Program-made: the position numbers and the translations under genes
Assembly (NCBI GenBank): GCA_030843315.1
Contig: JAUUPT010000110.1
Location: 1-8,979, forward strand
Origin: Bacteroidaceae bacterium
GTDB lineage: Bacteria > Bacteroidota > Bacteroidia > Bacteroidales > Bacteroidaceae
DNA length: 8,979 nucleotides
Direction of reading: 5' to 3'
The notes under the pieces: model-generated
Told to the model about the DNA's origin: nothing
The model's input: the letters and a program-made list of their open reading frames with translations, nothing else
Databases searched by the model: none
Part shown: piece by piece, positions 1 through 6,252 of the stretch
How positions within the stretch are numbered: the first letter of the stretch is position 1
Layout of the letters: every line of letters begins with the position of its first letter

Positions 1-52
1 GAGCATAACCTTGCCAAGGTTAGGGTCGCGAGTTCGAGTCTCGTTTTCCGCT
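1..52 (+). tRNA. tRNA-Gly(GCC), 3' part only
   Basis: This is the 3' portion of a glycine tRNA; the acceptor 5' strand and most of the D arm lie left of the window. GAGC at 1-4 is the 3' side of the D stem. The anticodon stem TAACC (6-10) pairs with GGTTA (18-22) around the loop TTGCCAA, giving anticodon GCC at 13-15. The T stem GCGAG (28-32) pairs with CTCGT (40-44) around the loop TTCGAGT. The acceptor 3' strand is TTTCCGC (45-51) and the discriminator is T52. CCA is not encoded, so it must be added after transcription. A strong terminator follows about 30 bp downstream. Confidence 0.95.
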
Positions 53-82
53 CTTATAAATTTTCTGTTTAAATAAGAGATT

Positions 83-121
83 AAAAGTCCCCATAAGTAG
101 TCAATACTTATGGGGACTTTT
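83..121 (+). terminator. Intrinsic terminator after tRNA-Gly
   Basis: A perfect 17-bp inverted repeat spans 83-99 and 105-121 with a 5-base loop (GTCAA). The core is GTCCCCATAAGTA, flanked by AAAA on the left and TTTT on the right, and T-rich sequence follows (TTTTATTGTTT). The flanking A and T runs mean it could work in both directions, but the only transcript seen entering it is the tRNA. It insulates the following lipoprotein gene from tRNA read-through. Confidence 0.93.
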
Positions 122-189
122 ATTGTTTATGCCTCTTTCATTCAAGAATTGGAATGATATAAAAAATATTAAAATAGCGAAGCAAAAAA

Positions 190-220
190 GTTGTTTTTTC
201 TGTTTTATTCTATATATTTG
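190..220 (+). promoter_or_regulatory. Bacteroides-type promoter of the lipoprotein gene
   Basis: TATATTTG at 213-220 fits the Bacteroides -7 consensus TAnnTTTG exactly. GTTG at 190-193 can serve as the -33 element with a 19-bp spacer. The -33 motif sits at the centre of a symmetric A-run/T-run (A6 at 184-189, T6 at 194-199). The expected start of transcription is near 227, leaving a leader of about 45 nt before the ATG at 273. The assignment rests on motif match and position. Confidence 0.75.
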
Positions 221-272
221 CATGGAATAATCAAGAGTAGATTATCATTTATCAACTTTTAAAAAGGTCTCT

Positions 273-1595
273 ATGAAAAAAAACGTGAAATTATGGGCAA
301 TGATAGGATTACCTTTCTTGCTTGCAAGTTGTATGGCTGGTACAGAGGATTTATACAATCCCTCTAAGGCTGACGAACTTTTGAAGTCGGAATACAGTGC
401 AAAGTTCATCGCGAAATACGGTGAAATTGCTGCTGACTACTCGTGGGATGCTACATTGGCTGCCAAGTATCCATCTACAAGGGCGGGAGAACAAGAAGGC
501 CTGATCAGAAATACGGAATACTACGAAGTCGAGAAAAATACATTGGACTGGATTAAAACTACGTTGACAGAGAAGGGTGATCACCGTGATTTGGGTGCCC
601 CCTTCATGTTGACTGTGCCTGATAATGAATTTACTATCGTACCTGTTTTTCAAGGAGAATCAGGTATGGAGTGGGAACTTTGGATGGAAGTAGGTGATGA
701 TGAACCTGTCAGAGTATGGGGAAAATCCGAAAAAATGGAATACAGCCAAGGTAATGGGATCTGGAAATCTGTGGATGCCTTGGCTAAAGGAACTGCGCAA
801 AATACTATGACAGCCACCGGAATAAGAGCCATAGAATATACATATGACTATTCTAAGCGTGCAGGTGAGCCTATCAAATTCTTCTTAATGATAACTGAAG
901 GCTTAAATGACCCGAAGTCTGGTTATGTATATGCAAATACGGGCACCAAGCAGTATTCTGATAAGGGTATGATGCTGGCATTAACCGATTGTCCGATACC
1001 TACTAATATTAATAAAGGTGATCAAAATAACAAAGCAATGATTATTGGCTGTGAGGATGCCAATCTAAGTGCTTCCGATTGGGATATGAACGATGTTGTA
1101 TTCCTGATATATGGTAATCCGGAGATTCCATCACTTGTTAATGTAATATCTAAGCGTTATATGATTGAAGATTTGGGTGCTACTGATGACTTCGATTTCA
1201 ATGATATTGTAGTGGATGTTACGCAGACTACTGAAACTATAGCAGTAACTACCGAAGATGGACAAAAGATACCTGAAAAAAAGGTAACTCAAAAAGCTGT
1301 CCTTCGTCATTTGGGCGGTACTCTTCCTTTCAATCTGAAGATTGGCGACACGGAATTTGGTCTGAGAGATGGAGAGATGAGAGATCTTTATGAGGAACAT
1401 GAGATTTCCGGTTGGAATCCTAAAGCAAATAATATTTCAGTTAAAGTAAGGAACCTTACGGGGGATCAGATTCTGGTAACTTTCCCGGAATATGGCAGTG
1501 TGCCGATGATTCTTGCTGTAGATCCGGATGTGATGTGGATGGACGAACGTGTTCCTATATCAAGAGAATGGTTTGAAAACCTTAAAAACAAGTAA
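273..1595 (+). CDS. Secreted lipoprotein with twin D-x-D-x-N-D acidic loops
   Basis: A 440-residue protein with a lipoprotein signal peptide: MKKN, a hydrophobic core, then lipobox LASC with the acylated cysteine at residue 20. It should be anchored in the outer membrane or exposed at the surface. Residues about 27-60 (NPSKADELLK to the acidic, aromatic IAADYSWD) resemble the N-terminal spacer of many Bacteroides surface lipoproteins. Residues about 105-215 look beta-rich. Two acidic loops follow, D269-x-D271-x-N273-D274 and D306-x-D308-x-N310-D311, each running into a hydrophobic beta strand (VVFLIYG and IVVDV). They resemble the presumed calcium loops of DUF4114 and LruC/DUF4842-type proteins. 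Residues about 341-365 (VLRHLGGTLPFNL) also fit a pattern I associate with such Bacteroides lipoproteins. The gene stands alone between its own promoter and terminator. Its sequence looks more A/T-rich than the neighbouring recR and receptor genes. A structural or adhesive role is possible; no enzyme motif is visible and the function is unknown. Confidence 0.88.
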   Translation: MKKNVKLWAMIGLPFLLASCMAGTEDLYNPSKADELLKSEYSAKFIAKYGEIAADYSWDATLAAKYPSTRAGEQEGLIRNTEYYEVEKNTLDWIKTTLTEKGDHRDLGAPFMLTVPDNEFTIVPVFQGESGMEWELWMEVGDDEPVRVWGKSEKMEYSQGNGIWKSVDALAKGTAQNTMTATGIRAIEYTYDYSKRAGEPIKFFLMITEGLNDPKSGYVYANTGTKQYSDKGMMLALTDCPIPTNINKGDQNNKAMIIGCEDANLSASDWDMNDVVFLIYGNPEIPSLVNVISKRYMIEDLGATDDFDFNDIVVDVTQTTETIAVTTEDGQKIPEKKVTQKAVLRHLGGTLPFNLKIGDTEFGLRDGEMRDLYEEHEISGWNPKANNISVKVRNLTGDQILVTFPEYGSVPMILAVDPDVMWMDERVPISREWFENLKNK

Positions 1596-1625
1596 TCTTT
1601 AATTACTTCTTGTCTATTTGATATT

Positions 1626-1667
1626 GGGGCTGTACTCAGATGTTGTTTGAGACAGCCCCTGTTTTTT
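1626..1667 (+). terminator. Intrinsic terminator of the lipoprotein gene
   Basis: GGGGCTGT (1626-1633) pairs with ACAGCCCC (1652-1659). The stem continues, after a bulged A, as CTCA (1635-1638) with TGAG (1648-1651), closing a 9-base loop. TGTTTTTT follows directly (T run 1662-1667). It lies 30 bp after the lipoprotein stop codon. Read on the minus strand there is no comparable T run, so it is less likely to stop the converging engB/DUF4923 transcript. Confidence 0.9.
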
Positions 1668-1705
1668 GGTTAAACTATTTTGGTTATAGATTTCTTAGGT
1701 ATAAA

Positions 1706-2302
1706 CTATTCTTTCTGTAAGGAGAATCCCAGCATCATCCCGTCGTAGCTGTTGGCGAGCGAGCCGATAGTCTTTAGAGTGGCATTGCTGGTCTTGGTAG
1801 ACAGAAATGCTACCAGTTTCAGCAGCTTGTCCGATTCAAAGAGCAAGTCCATTTTAGAAGAAGTGCCGTTTACTTTCGCATTCAGCCCTATCAGTTTCAC
1901 AAATTTCAGATTCACTTTATGTTCGGATGCATCATAAGAGTAACTTCCTTTCATGTTTTTCTTTCCTATTTTGGCGGTGAAGGTGCTATCGGCCTCGAAA
2001 GTGAACGACATTTCCCCGGCTTTGATACCTATCTTTGCAAGCTGCTCGTTTAGTTTACTTTCAGCGGCTGTAGCAGCAACTGCACCGCCGGCCTTCTGCA
2101 GTATATTGTCCGATTCAAACTCTATGGCGGCACCGGTGTACATCCAGGTTCCAGTCATGTCGATTGCTGTCTTTCCGGTTACGGCATTCACAGCCTTTTC
2201 AATGTTTTCTTTGTTGAATAAGTCCTTGATGGATTGTGCTTGACTGTTAGTGGACAGTAGTAATGCGGCAACAAGTAGCTGCCAAAATACAGATTTCTTC
2301 AT
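1706..2302 (-). CDS. Secreted DUF4923 family protein
   Basis: A 198-residue exported protein. The signal peptide has MKKS, a leucine/alanine-rich core at residues 5-16 and a likely signal peptidase I site after SQA (residue 22, before QSIKDL). The cleavage site has no cysteine, so it should be soluble in the periplasm or secreted rather than lipidated. The mature part starts with a short helical region (KDLFNKENIEKAVNAVTGK), then D-x-TGTWMYTGAAIEFES, an Ala-rich helix (about 72-92), and alternating strands such as SFTFEADSTFTAKIGKKNMKGSYSYD. This arrangement matches DUF4923, a lipocalin-like Bacteroidales family of unknown function. It starts 15 bp after the engB stop with no promoter motif visible in that gap, so it is probably the second gene of the engB transcript. 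No catalytic residues can be named. Confidence 0.85.
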   Translation of the reverse strand: MKKSVFWQLLVAALLLSTNSQAQSIKDLFNKENIEKAVNAVTGKTAIDMTGTWMYTGAAIEFESDNILQKAGGAVAATAAESKLNEQLAKIGIKAGEMSFTFEADSTFTAKIGKKNMKGSYSYDASEHKVNLKFVKLIGLNAKVNGTSSKMDLLFESDKLLKLVAFLSTKTSNATLKTIGSLANSYDGMMLGFSLQKE

Positions 2303-2317
2303 TTTGTGTAAATTTCT

Positions 2318-2923
2318 TTATTTGCTATTCAATTCTTTGTTGATGTTCTCTATGTAGTTTAGTAGCTCTTCCCGTCCCAAGCGATTCTCCGAGGAGGTTA
2401 TGAAGTAGGGGGGCAACTCCTCCCATTGTTCTCTCAGTTGTTTCAGGTACTGGCTGATGTTGGTGTTCAGCCTGCCACCCTTCAGCTTGTCGGCTTTTGT
2501 GAATACGATGGAAAAAGGCACCCCATTCTCTCCCAGCCACTCGAAGAATTCGAGGTCGATGGATTGCGGAGTCAATCTACTATCAATAAGAACAAACAAA
2601 TTGCTCATCTGTTCGCGCTCAAGTATATAATCTTCGATGATACGTTGAATTTGCTCCTGTCCTTTTATGCCGCGTCTGGCATAGCCATAGCCGGGAAGGT
2701 CTACGATATACCAGTTCTTGTTGATGAGGAAGTGGTTGATCAGCATCGTCTTCCCCGGTGTAGAGGAAGTCATGGCAAGCCCTTTGCGTCCCGTGAGCAT
2801 ATTGATGAGACTGGACTTTCCTACGTTGGAGCGTCCGATAAAGGCATATTCGGGAAATGTACCTGCGGGACACTTCTGCACATCGGTGTTGCTGATGACG
2901 AATTCGGCGTTTGTAATATCCAT
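2318..2923 (-). CDS. engB: Ribosome biogenesis GTP-binding protein EngB/YsxC
   Basis: A 201-residue GTPase of the TrmE-Era-EngA-EngB-Septin group, needed in other bacteria for late assembly of the large ribosomal subunit. All G motifs are intact: P-loop GRSNVGKSS at residues 30-38, the G2 threonine within SSTPGKT (53-59), DLPGYG (75-80), TKAD (142-145) for guanine recognition, and TSS (176-178) as G5. The family hallmark YGYARRG follows the G3 motif. The length is normal for the family and there is no extra domain. The ATG lies 30 bp downstream of a TACCTTTG promoter element on the minus strand. The gene for an exported DUF4923 protein follows 15 bp later. Confidence 0.98.
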   Translation of the reverse strand: MDITNAEFVISNTDVQKCPAGTFPEYAFIGRSNVGKSSLINMLTGRKGLAMTSSTPGKTMLINHFLINKNWYIVDLPGYGYARRGIKGQEQIQRIIEDYILEREQMSNLFVLIDSRLTPQSIDLEFFEWLGENGVPFSIVFTKADKLKGGRLNTNISQYLKQLREQWEELPPYFITSSENRLGREELLNYIENINKELNSK

Positions 2924-2953
2924 TTGATAATTGCTTTATGATTTTACGTGTGG

Positions 2954-2961
2954 CAAAGGTA
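2954..2961 (-). promoter_or_regulatory. -7 element of the engB promoter
   Basis: The plus-strand bases CAAAGGTA read TACCTTTG on the minus strand, an exact TAnnTTTG match, 30 bp before the engB ATG. No TTTG-like -33 element is evident at the usual distance (around 2981-2985); that position instead falls on the edge of a plus-strand TATCTTTG motif. Confidence 0.65.
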
Positions 2962-2984
2962 GCACTTATTTCATAAGATTCTAC

Positions 2985-2992
2985 TATCTTTG
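2985..2992 (+). promoter_or_regulatory. Possible distal promoter (P1) of the TonB receptor
   Basis: TATCTTTG fits the Bacteroides -7 consensus on the plus strand. It lies 23 bp from the divergent engB -7 element, so polymerase at one site should exclude the other. Transcription from here would give a leader of about 195 nt before the receptor ATG. No good -33 motif is seen, so this is a weaker call than the proximal element. Confidence 0.4.
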
Positions 2993-3086
2993 GCGCGGAT
3001 AAAAGAAAAGTTTGCATCTACCGATAGCATATATCAGGAGAGTAGATACTGTAATATTGGTAGCAATAGCCGTAATTTGTATACAA

Positions 3087-3100
3087 CTAACGACCGTTAG
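3087..3100. promoter_or_regulatory. Palindromic operator candidate upstream of the TonB receptor
   Basis: CTAACG-AC-CGTTAG is a perfect 6-2-6 inverted repeat. It ends 6 bp before the proximal -7 element (3107-3114), so it covers the spacer and the expected -33 region of that promoter. A bound protein there would block polymerase. The TAAC...GTTA shape is like the operators of TetR-type repressors, but no regulator gene is present in the window, so the binding protein is unknown. Confidence 0.5.
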
Positions 3101-3106
3101 GTTCAG

Positions 3107-3114
3107 TATCTTTG
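3107..3114 (+). promoter_or_regulatory. Proximal promoter (P2) -7 element of the TonB receptor
   Basis: TATCTTTG matches TAnnTTTG exactly, 78 bp before the receptor ATG. No consensus TTTG lies 19-21 bp upstream (the nearest, at 3076-3079, leaves a 27-bp spacer). That could mean a weak promoter that needs an activator or is controlled through the overlapping palindrome at 3087-3100. Confidence 0.6.
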
Positions 3115-3192
3115 CAAAACGATAATAGTTGATTGGCATCCGTATGTCACTGAAACGTTTTGAAGTATCAATCATCAAAATAAAAAATAGGA

Positions 3193-5079
3193 ATGAAAAA
3201 GAACAGACACTGTTTACAACGATTAGCCGGAGGTATGACTCTATGCGCAACATTATTTCTCACAACGCACGCATCCGCACAAGCGGTAGTAGATACCACC
3301 CGCACTTACCGCATCGGTGAGGTAGTGGTGACAGGCAGTAACAATGCTACCGGACGAAACCTGCTTCCTTATACCGTTTCTACTATCGGCAGTCCCCAAT
3401 TGGAAGCTACGGGGCAGTCGCAACTGCTTTCCGCTATTTCTGTCCAAGTGCCCAGCTTATTTGTGTCCGAGCGCAATATCATCGGATTCGGAGTCAGTAA
3501 CGGAGGCTCGGGCGGTATCAAAATCCGAGGTATCGGAGGTTCGCCTACCAATGCCGTATTGATGATGGTGGACGGGCAGCCCCAGTTTGCCGGCATCTAT
3601 TCTCACCATGTGGCAGATTTCTATGAGACGGAATACGTAGATCGCGTGGAAGTTCTTCGCGGACCGGGTTCAGTACTCTATGGTTCCAATGCCATGGGCG
3701 GTGTTATCAACGTCATCACCAAAAATGCCGAAAAGGATGGAGTGCATACAACGCTCACTTCTCAATATGGCTCTTATAACACGTGGCGATCTTCCCTCAC
3801 CAATACCATTCGCATGGGCAAGTTCTCTTCACTCGTGTCACTCGGTTACGACCGCACGGACGGACTGGAGGACGACTTCGACTTCAAGCAGGGAAGCCTG
3901 TATGCCAAACTGGGTTATGACTTTAGTGATTCTTGGAAAGCCAGAGCAGACTATTCGTTAATGAACTTCATCGGCAATGACCCCATTTATCCGAAACTCA
4001 GCAAGCCGGAGTCTACCGATATCTATCATCAGAATGTTACCCGTGGAGAAGCTTCCCTGTCACTCAATAACTATTACGGGAATACGAATGGTAGCGTGAG
4101 AGTGTACTACAGCTACGGCAACCACTACATTGACGATCCTAATCACTTCCATAGCTTGGACGACCGCTTCGGTATTCTTGCTTACCAGAACTTCAGTCCG
4201 TGGAAAGACGCAGCCGCTACATTGGGCTTTGATTTCGATACCTATACCGGCAAGATCCCAATGTCGGGAGGCGCCGCTCATACGGAAGGCTCTATGTCCA
4301 CAATCAGCCGTAAAAGCATTACGGAATATTCTCCTTATGCCACTATCTCCCAAGAATTATTCGGAGGTGTGCTGATTTTGAATGCCGGGCTTCGTATGGC
4401 AAACAGCGACCGCTTTGATACGCAATGGATTCCGCAAGGAGGCTTTGTTATTCATCCTGCAGAAGGCTGGATGCTGAAAGCGTCTTTGGCTAAAGGGTAT
4501 CGTAACCCGTCTTTCCGCGAAATGTATCTCTATCGTCCTGCCAATCCCGACCTCGATCCGGAGCGTATGATGAACTATGAAGTGACGGTGGGCAAGACTT
4601 TTTCCCGCTACTTCGGCATCGACGTAACCGGTTATTACAGCAAGGGCGACAACCTTATCCAAACGGTGGATATGAAAAACGTGAACACAGGTAGCTTTAT
4701 AAATAAAGGTATAGAGGTGACTGCCAATAGCCAGCCGCTCGATAAATTATCGTTGAGAGCTACTTATAGTTATCTGCACACCTCATTGGATGATCTGACG
4801 GCGGCACCGAAGAACCAGTATTTCCTGGGTGTCGGTTGGCAGGCGTTGCCCAAGTTCCATGTAGATGCAGAACTGAGAGGTATAGGCGGTCTTTACGTTT
4901 CCGATGGCATAGATCACCAGAACTACACACTGCTCAACCTGAGGTTTACTTATAAAATAATCCGCGCTTTGGAGTTGTTTGCTACGTTGAATAATATCAC
5001 CGATGCCAGCTATATCATCAACCGCGGTTACGAAATGCCGGGATTCAACGGGATGGGTGGATTCAAGTTTCACTTCTAA
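3193..5079 (+). CDS. TonB-dependent outer-membrane receptor (non-SusC type)
   Basis: A 628-residue TonB-dependent transporter. The signal peptide ends at ASA (residue 29, before QAVVD). IGEVVVTGS at 41-49 is the TonB-box-like segment. The plug domain runs about 50-178, with LMMVDGQPQ (123-131), VDRVEVLRGPGSVLYGSNAMGG (149-170) and INVITK (172-177). The rest is a 22-strand barrel type ending in the aromatic F628 expected for BAM insertion. There is no N-terminal carboxypeptidase-like domain and no SusD gene beside it, so it belongs with the BtuB/CirA/HmuR-type receptors rather than the SusC glycan transporters. YRNPSFREMY (436-445) and NPDL (451-454) resemble the YRAP/NPDL box of haem receptors such as HmuR, and an HH pair (138-139) lies in the plug. 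The box also occurs in other receptors, so haem, another metal chelate or a cobalamin-like ligand are all possible. No cobalamin riboswitch was recognised upstream. Confidence 0.93.
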   Translation: MKKNRHCLQRLAGGMTLCATLFLTTHASAQAVVDTTRTYRIGEVVVTGSNNATGRNLLPYTVSTIGSPQLEATGQSQLLSAISVQVPSLFVSERNIIGFGVSNGGSGGIKIRGIGGSPTNAVLMMVDGQPQFAGIYSHHVADFYETEYVDRVEVLRGPGSVLYGSNAMGGVINVITKNAEKDGVHTTLTSQYGSYNTWRSSLTNTIRMGKFSSLVSLGYDRTDGLEDDFDFKQGSLYAKLGYDFSDSWKARADYSLMNFIGNDPIYPKLSKPESTDIYHQNVTRGEASLSLNNYYGNTNGSVRVYYSYGNHYIDDPNHFHSLDDRFGILAYQNFSPWKDAAATLGFDFDTYTGKIPMSGGAAHTEGSMSTISRKSITEYSPYATISQELFGGVLILNAGLRMANSDRFDTQWIPQGGFVIHPAEGWMLKASLAKGYRNPSFREMYLYRPANPDLDPERMMNYEVTVGKTFSRYFGIDVTGYYSKGDNLIQTVDMKNVNTGSFINKGIEVTANSQPLDKLSLRATYSYLHTSLDDLTAAPKNQYFLGVGWQALPKFHVDAELRGIGGLYVSDGIDHQNYTLLNLRFTYKIIRALELFATLNNITDASYIINRGYEMPGFNGMGGFKFHF

Positions 5080-5106
5080 TTTACTCTGTCACTCAATTAT
5101 TCTGCT

Positions 5107-5114
5107 TATCTTTG
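5107..5114 (+). promoter_or_regulatory. -7 element of the recR operon promoter
   Basis: TATCTTTG matches TAnnTTTG, 25 bp before the recR ATG. TCTG at 5085-5088 is a possible degenerate -33 element with an 18-bp spacer. The element lies in the 59-bp gap after the receptor stop codon, in which no terminator hairpin is visible, so read-through from the receptor gene may also contribute. Confidence 0.65.
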
Positions 5115-5138
5115 CTCCCCGATAGAAGAATATAGAGT

Positions 5139-5756
5139 ATGAATGGACAATTTCCCTCTACATTGTTGGAGAAGGCAGTAAATGAGTTTGCCAAGTTGCC
5201 CGGAGTAGGGCGTAAGACGGCCATGAGGCTGGTGCTTCATTTGCTGCGCCAAGACACGGCGATGGTCGAAGCATTTGGCAATGCCATTGTTACGCTGAAG
5301 CATGAGGTGAAGTATTGCAGAGTTTGCCATAATATTTCAGATACGGAGACGTGCCGCATCTGTGCCAATCCGCAACGGGATGCTTCAGTGGTCTGCGTGG
5401 TAGAGAATATCCGCGACGTCATGGCAGTAGAGGCTACACAGCAGTTTCGCGGCTTATATCATGTATTGGGGGGAGTCATTTCGCCAATGGATGGTATAGG
5501 CCCCGGCGATTTGCAGATAGAGAGCCTGGTTCAACGTGTGGCCGATGGCGGAATCAAGGAAGTGATTCTTGCCTTAAGTACCACAATGGAAGGAGATACG
5601 ACCAACTTCTATATCTATCGCAAACTGGAAAAGATGGGAGTGAAGCTTTCCGTCATAGCTCGTGGCATCTCTGTGGGCGATGAACTGGAATATGCTGATG
5701 AAGTGACGCTGGGGCGTAGCATTGTCAACCGCACCCCATTTACCGGAAGCGTATAA
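5139..5756 (+). CDS. recR: Recombination mediator protein RecR
   Basis: A 205-residue RecR, which acts with RecO (and RecF) to load RecA on SSB-coated single-stranded DNA during gap repair. The N-terminal helix-hairpin-helix LPGVGRKTA is at residues 20-28. A four-cysteine zinc motif follows at C60, C63, C72 and C75 (CRVC and CRIC). The Toprim domain starts at about residue 83 with VVCVVENIRDVMAVE and continues through GGVISPMDGIGP (111-122) and ILALSTTMEGDTTNFYIYRKL (about 143-163). The C-terminus has ARGISVGDELEYADEVTLGRS. Length and motif order are normal. The start at 5139 follows a promoter element and leaves the helix-hairpin-helix region complete. It is the first of three closely spaced genes. 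Confidence 0.97.
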   Translation: MNGQFPSTLLEKAVNEFAKLPGVGRKTAMRLVLHLLRQDTAMVEAFGNAIVTLKHEVKYCRVCHNISDTETCRICANPQRDASVVCVVENIRDVMAVEATQQFRGLYHVLGGVISPMDGIGPGDLQIESLVQRVADGGIKEVILALSTTMEGDTTNFYIYRKLEKMGVKLSVIARGISVGDELEYADEVTLGRSIVNRTPFTGSV

Positions 5757-5781
5757 GGAAATTGATTTATAGATAAAAGAA

Positions 5782-6237
5782 ATGGAAGAACAAATAAAAA
5801 AGACTGCGGCACGTGTCAGAAGTGCTTTTGTATATTTCTGGATACTTCCTATCCTGCTTGTCATTCTCGGTGAAACCGGGGGAGACTGGGTAGGTATGTA
5901 TGCAGGCGATGTCCGTGCCACTTATCTTGCAGAAACAGTAGCTATCTTGCTGGTTGCTATCAATGTGCCCGTCTCCTTGAAACTCTTTTCGTGGATGTTG
6001 GTCAAGAAGATAGACACAGTCAGTCTTCCCGAAGCTCTCCGGTTGTATCTTCTTTGGAGCAGCGTGCGACTGATATTGCTTGCCATACCGGTATTGGCAG
6101 GTTTCTTTACCTATTATATGATGTTGAGCAATAAAGGTGTACTTTGTGCACTGATCGCATTGACTGCTTCCTTGTTCTGCCTTCCCGGCGAGGAACGCAT
6201 GCGCAGGGAATTGCATATCCATAGAGAACAAAAGTAA
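5782..6237 (+). CDS. Hypothetical four-helix inner-membrane protein
   Basis: A 151-residue protein of no family I recognise. Four hydrophobic segments are visible at about residues 15-31, 50-72, 90-113 and 118-134. A short basic N-terminus (KKTAARVR) and a charged C-terminal tail (EERMRRELHIHREQK) suggest that both ends lie in the cytoplasm. The first loop (about 31-48, GETGGDWVGMYAGDVRATY) has two acidic residues and would face the periplasm. There are no catalytic motifs or cysteine pairs of note. It starts 25 bp after recR and ends 15 bp before the acetyltransferase gene, so it is very likely co-transcribed with both. Confidence 0.85.
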   Translation: MEEQIKKTAARVRSAFVYFWILPILLVILGETGGDWVGMYAGDVRATYLAETVAILLVAINVPVSLKLFSWMLVKKIDTVSLPEALRLYLLWSSVRLILLAIPVLAGFFTYYMMLSNKGVLCALIALTASLFCLPGEERMRRELHIHREQK

Positions 6238-6252
6238 ATCGAGGCGGAAAGT

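Noticed and set aside
1..121. tRNA-Gly as an integration site with an att repeat
   Set aside because: No copy of the tRNA 3' end was noticed elsewhere in the window, and there is no integrase or phage gene.
1671..1710. Direct repeat TAAACTATT at 1671-1679 and 1702-1710
   Set aside because: Short, A/T-rich, only two copies and not centred on any promoter; likely chance.
2426..2941. A 171-codon open frame on the plus strand opposite engB, and other long frames opposite engB and the receptor gene
   Set aside because: They are antisense or out-of-frame shadows of clearly identified genes, with cysteine-rich or low-complexity translations, no family motifs and no promoter of their own.
2993..3192. 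Possible riboswitch or structured leader before the TonB receptor (e.g. ATCTAC 3016-3021 and GTAGAT 3042-3047; TGATTG near 3130 with CAATCA near 3170)
   Set aside because: Pairings are only 6 bp with long spacers, and no conserved cobalamin-riboswitch core was recognised. Kept only as a leader of uncertain structure.
3129..3320. A short plus-strand frame starting before the receptor gene in another frame
   Set aside because: It overlaps the signal peptide region of the receptor and encodes no recognisable sequence.
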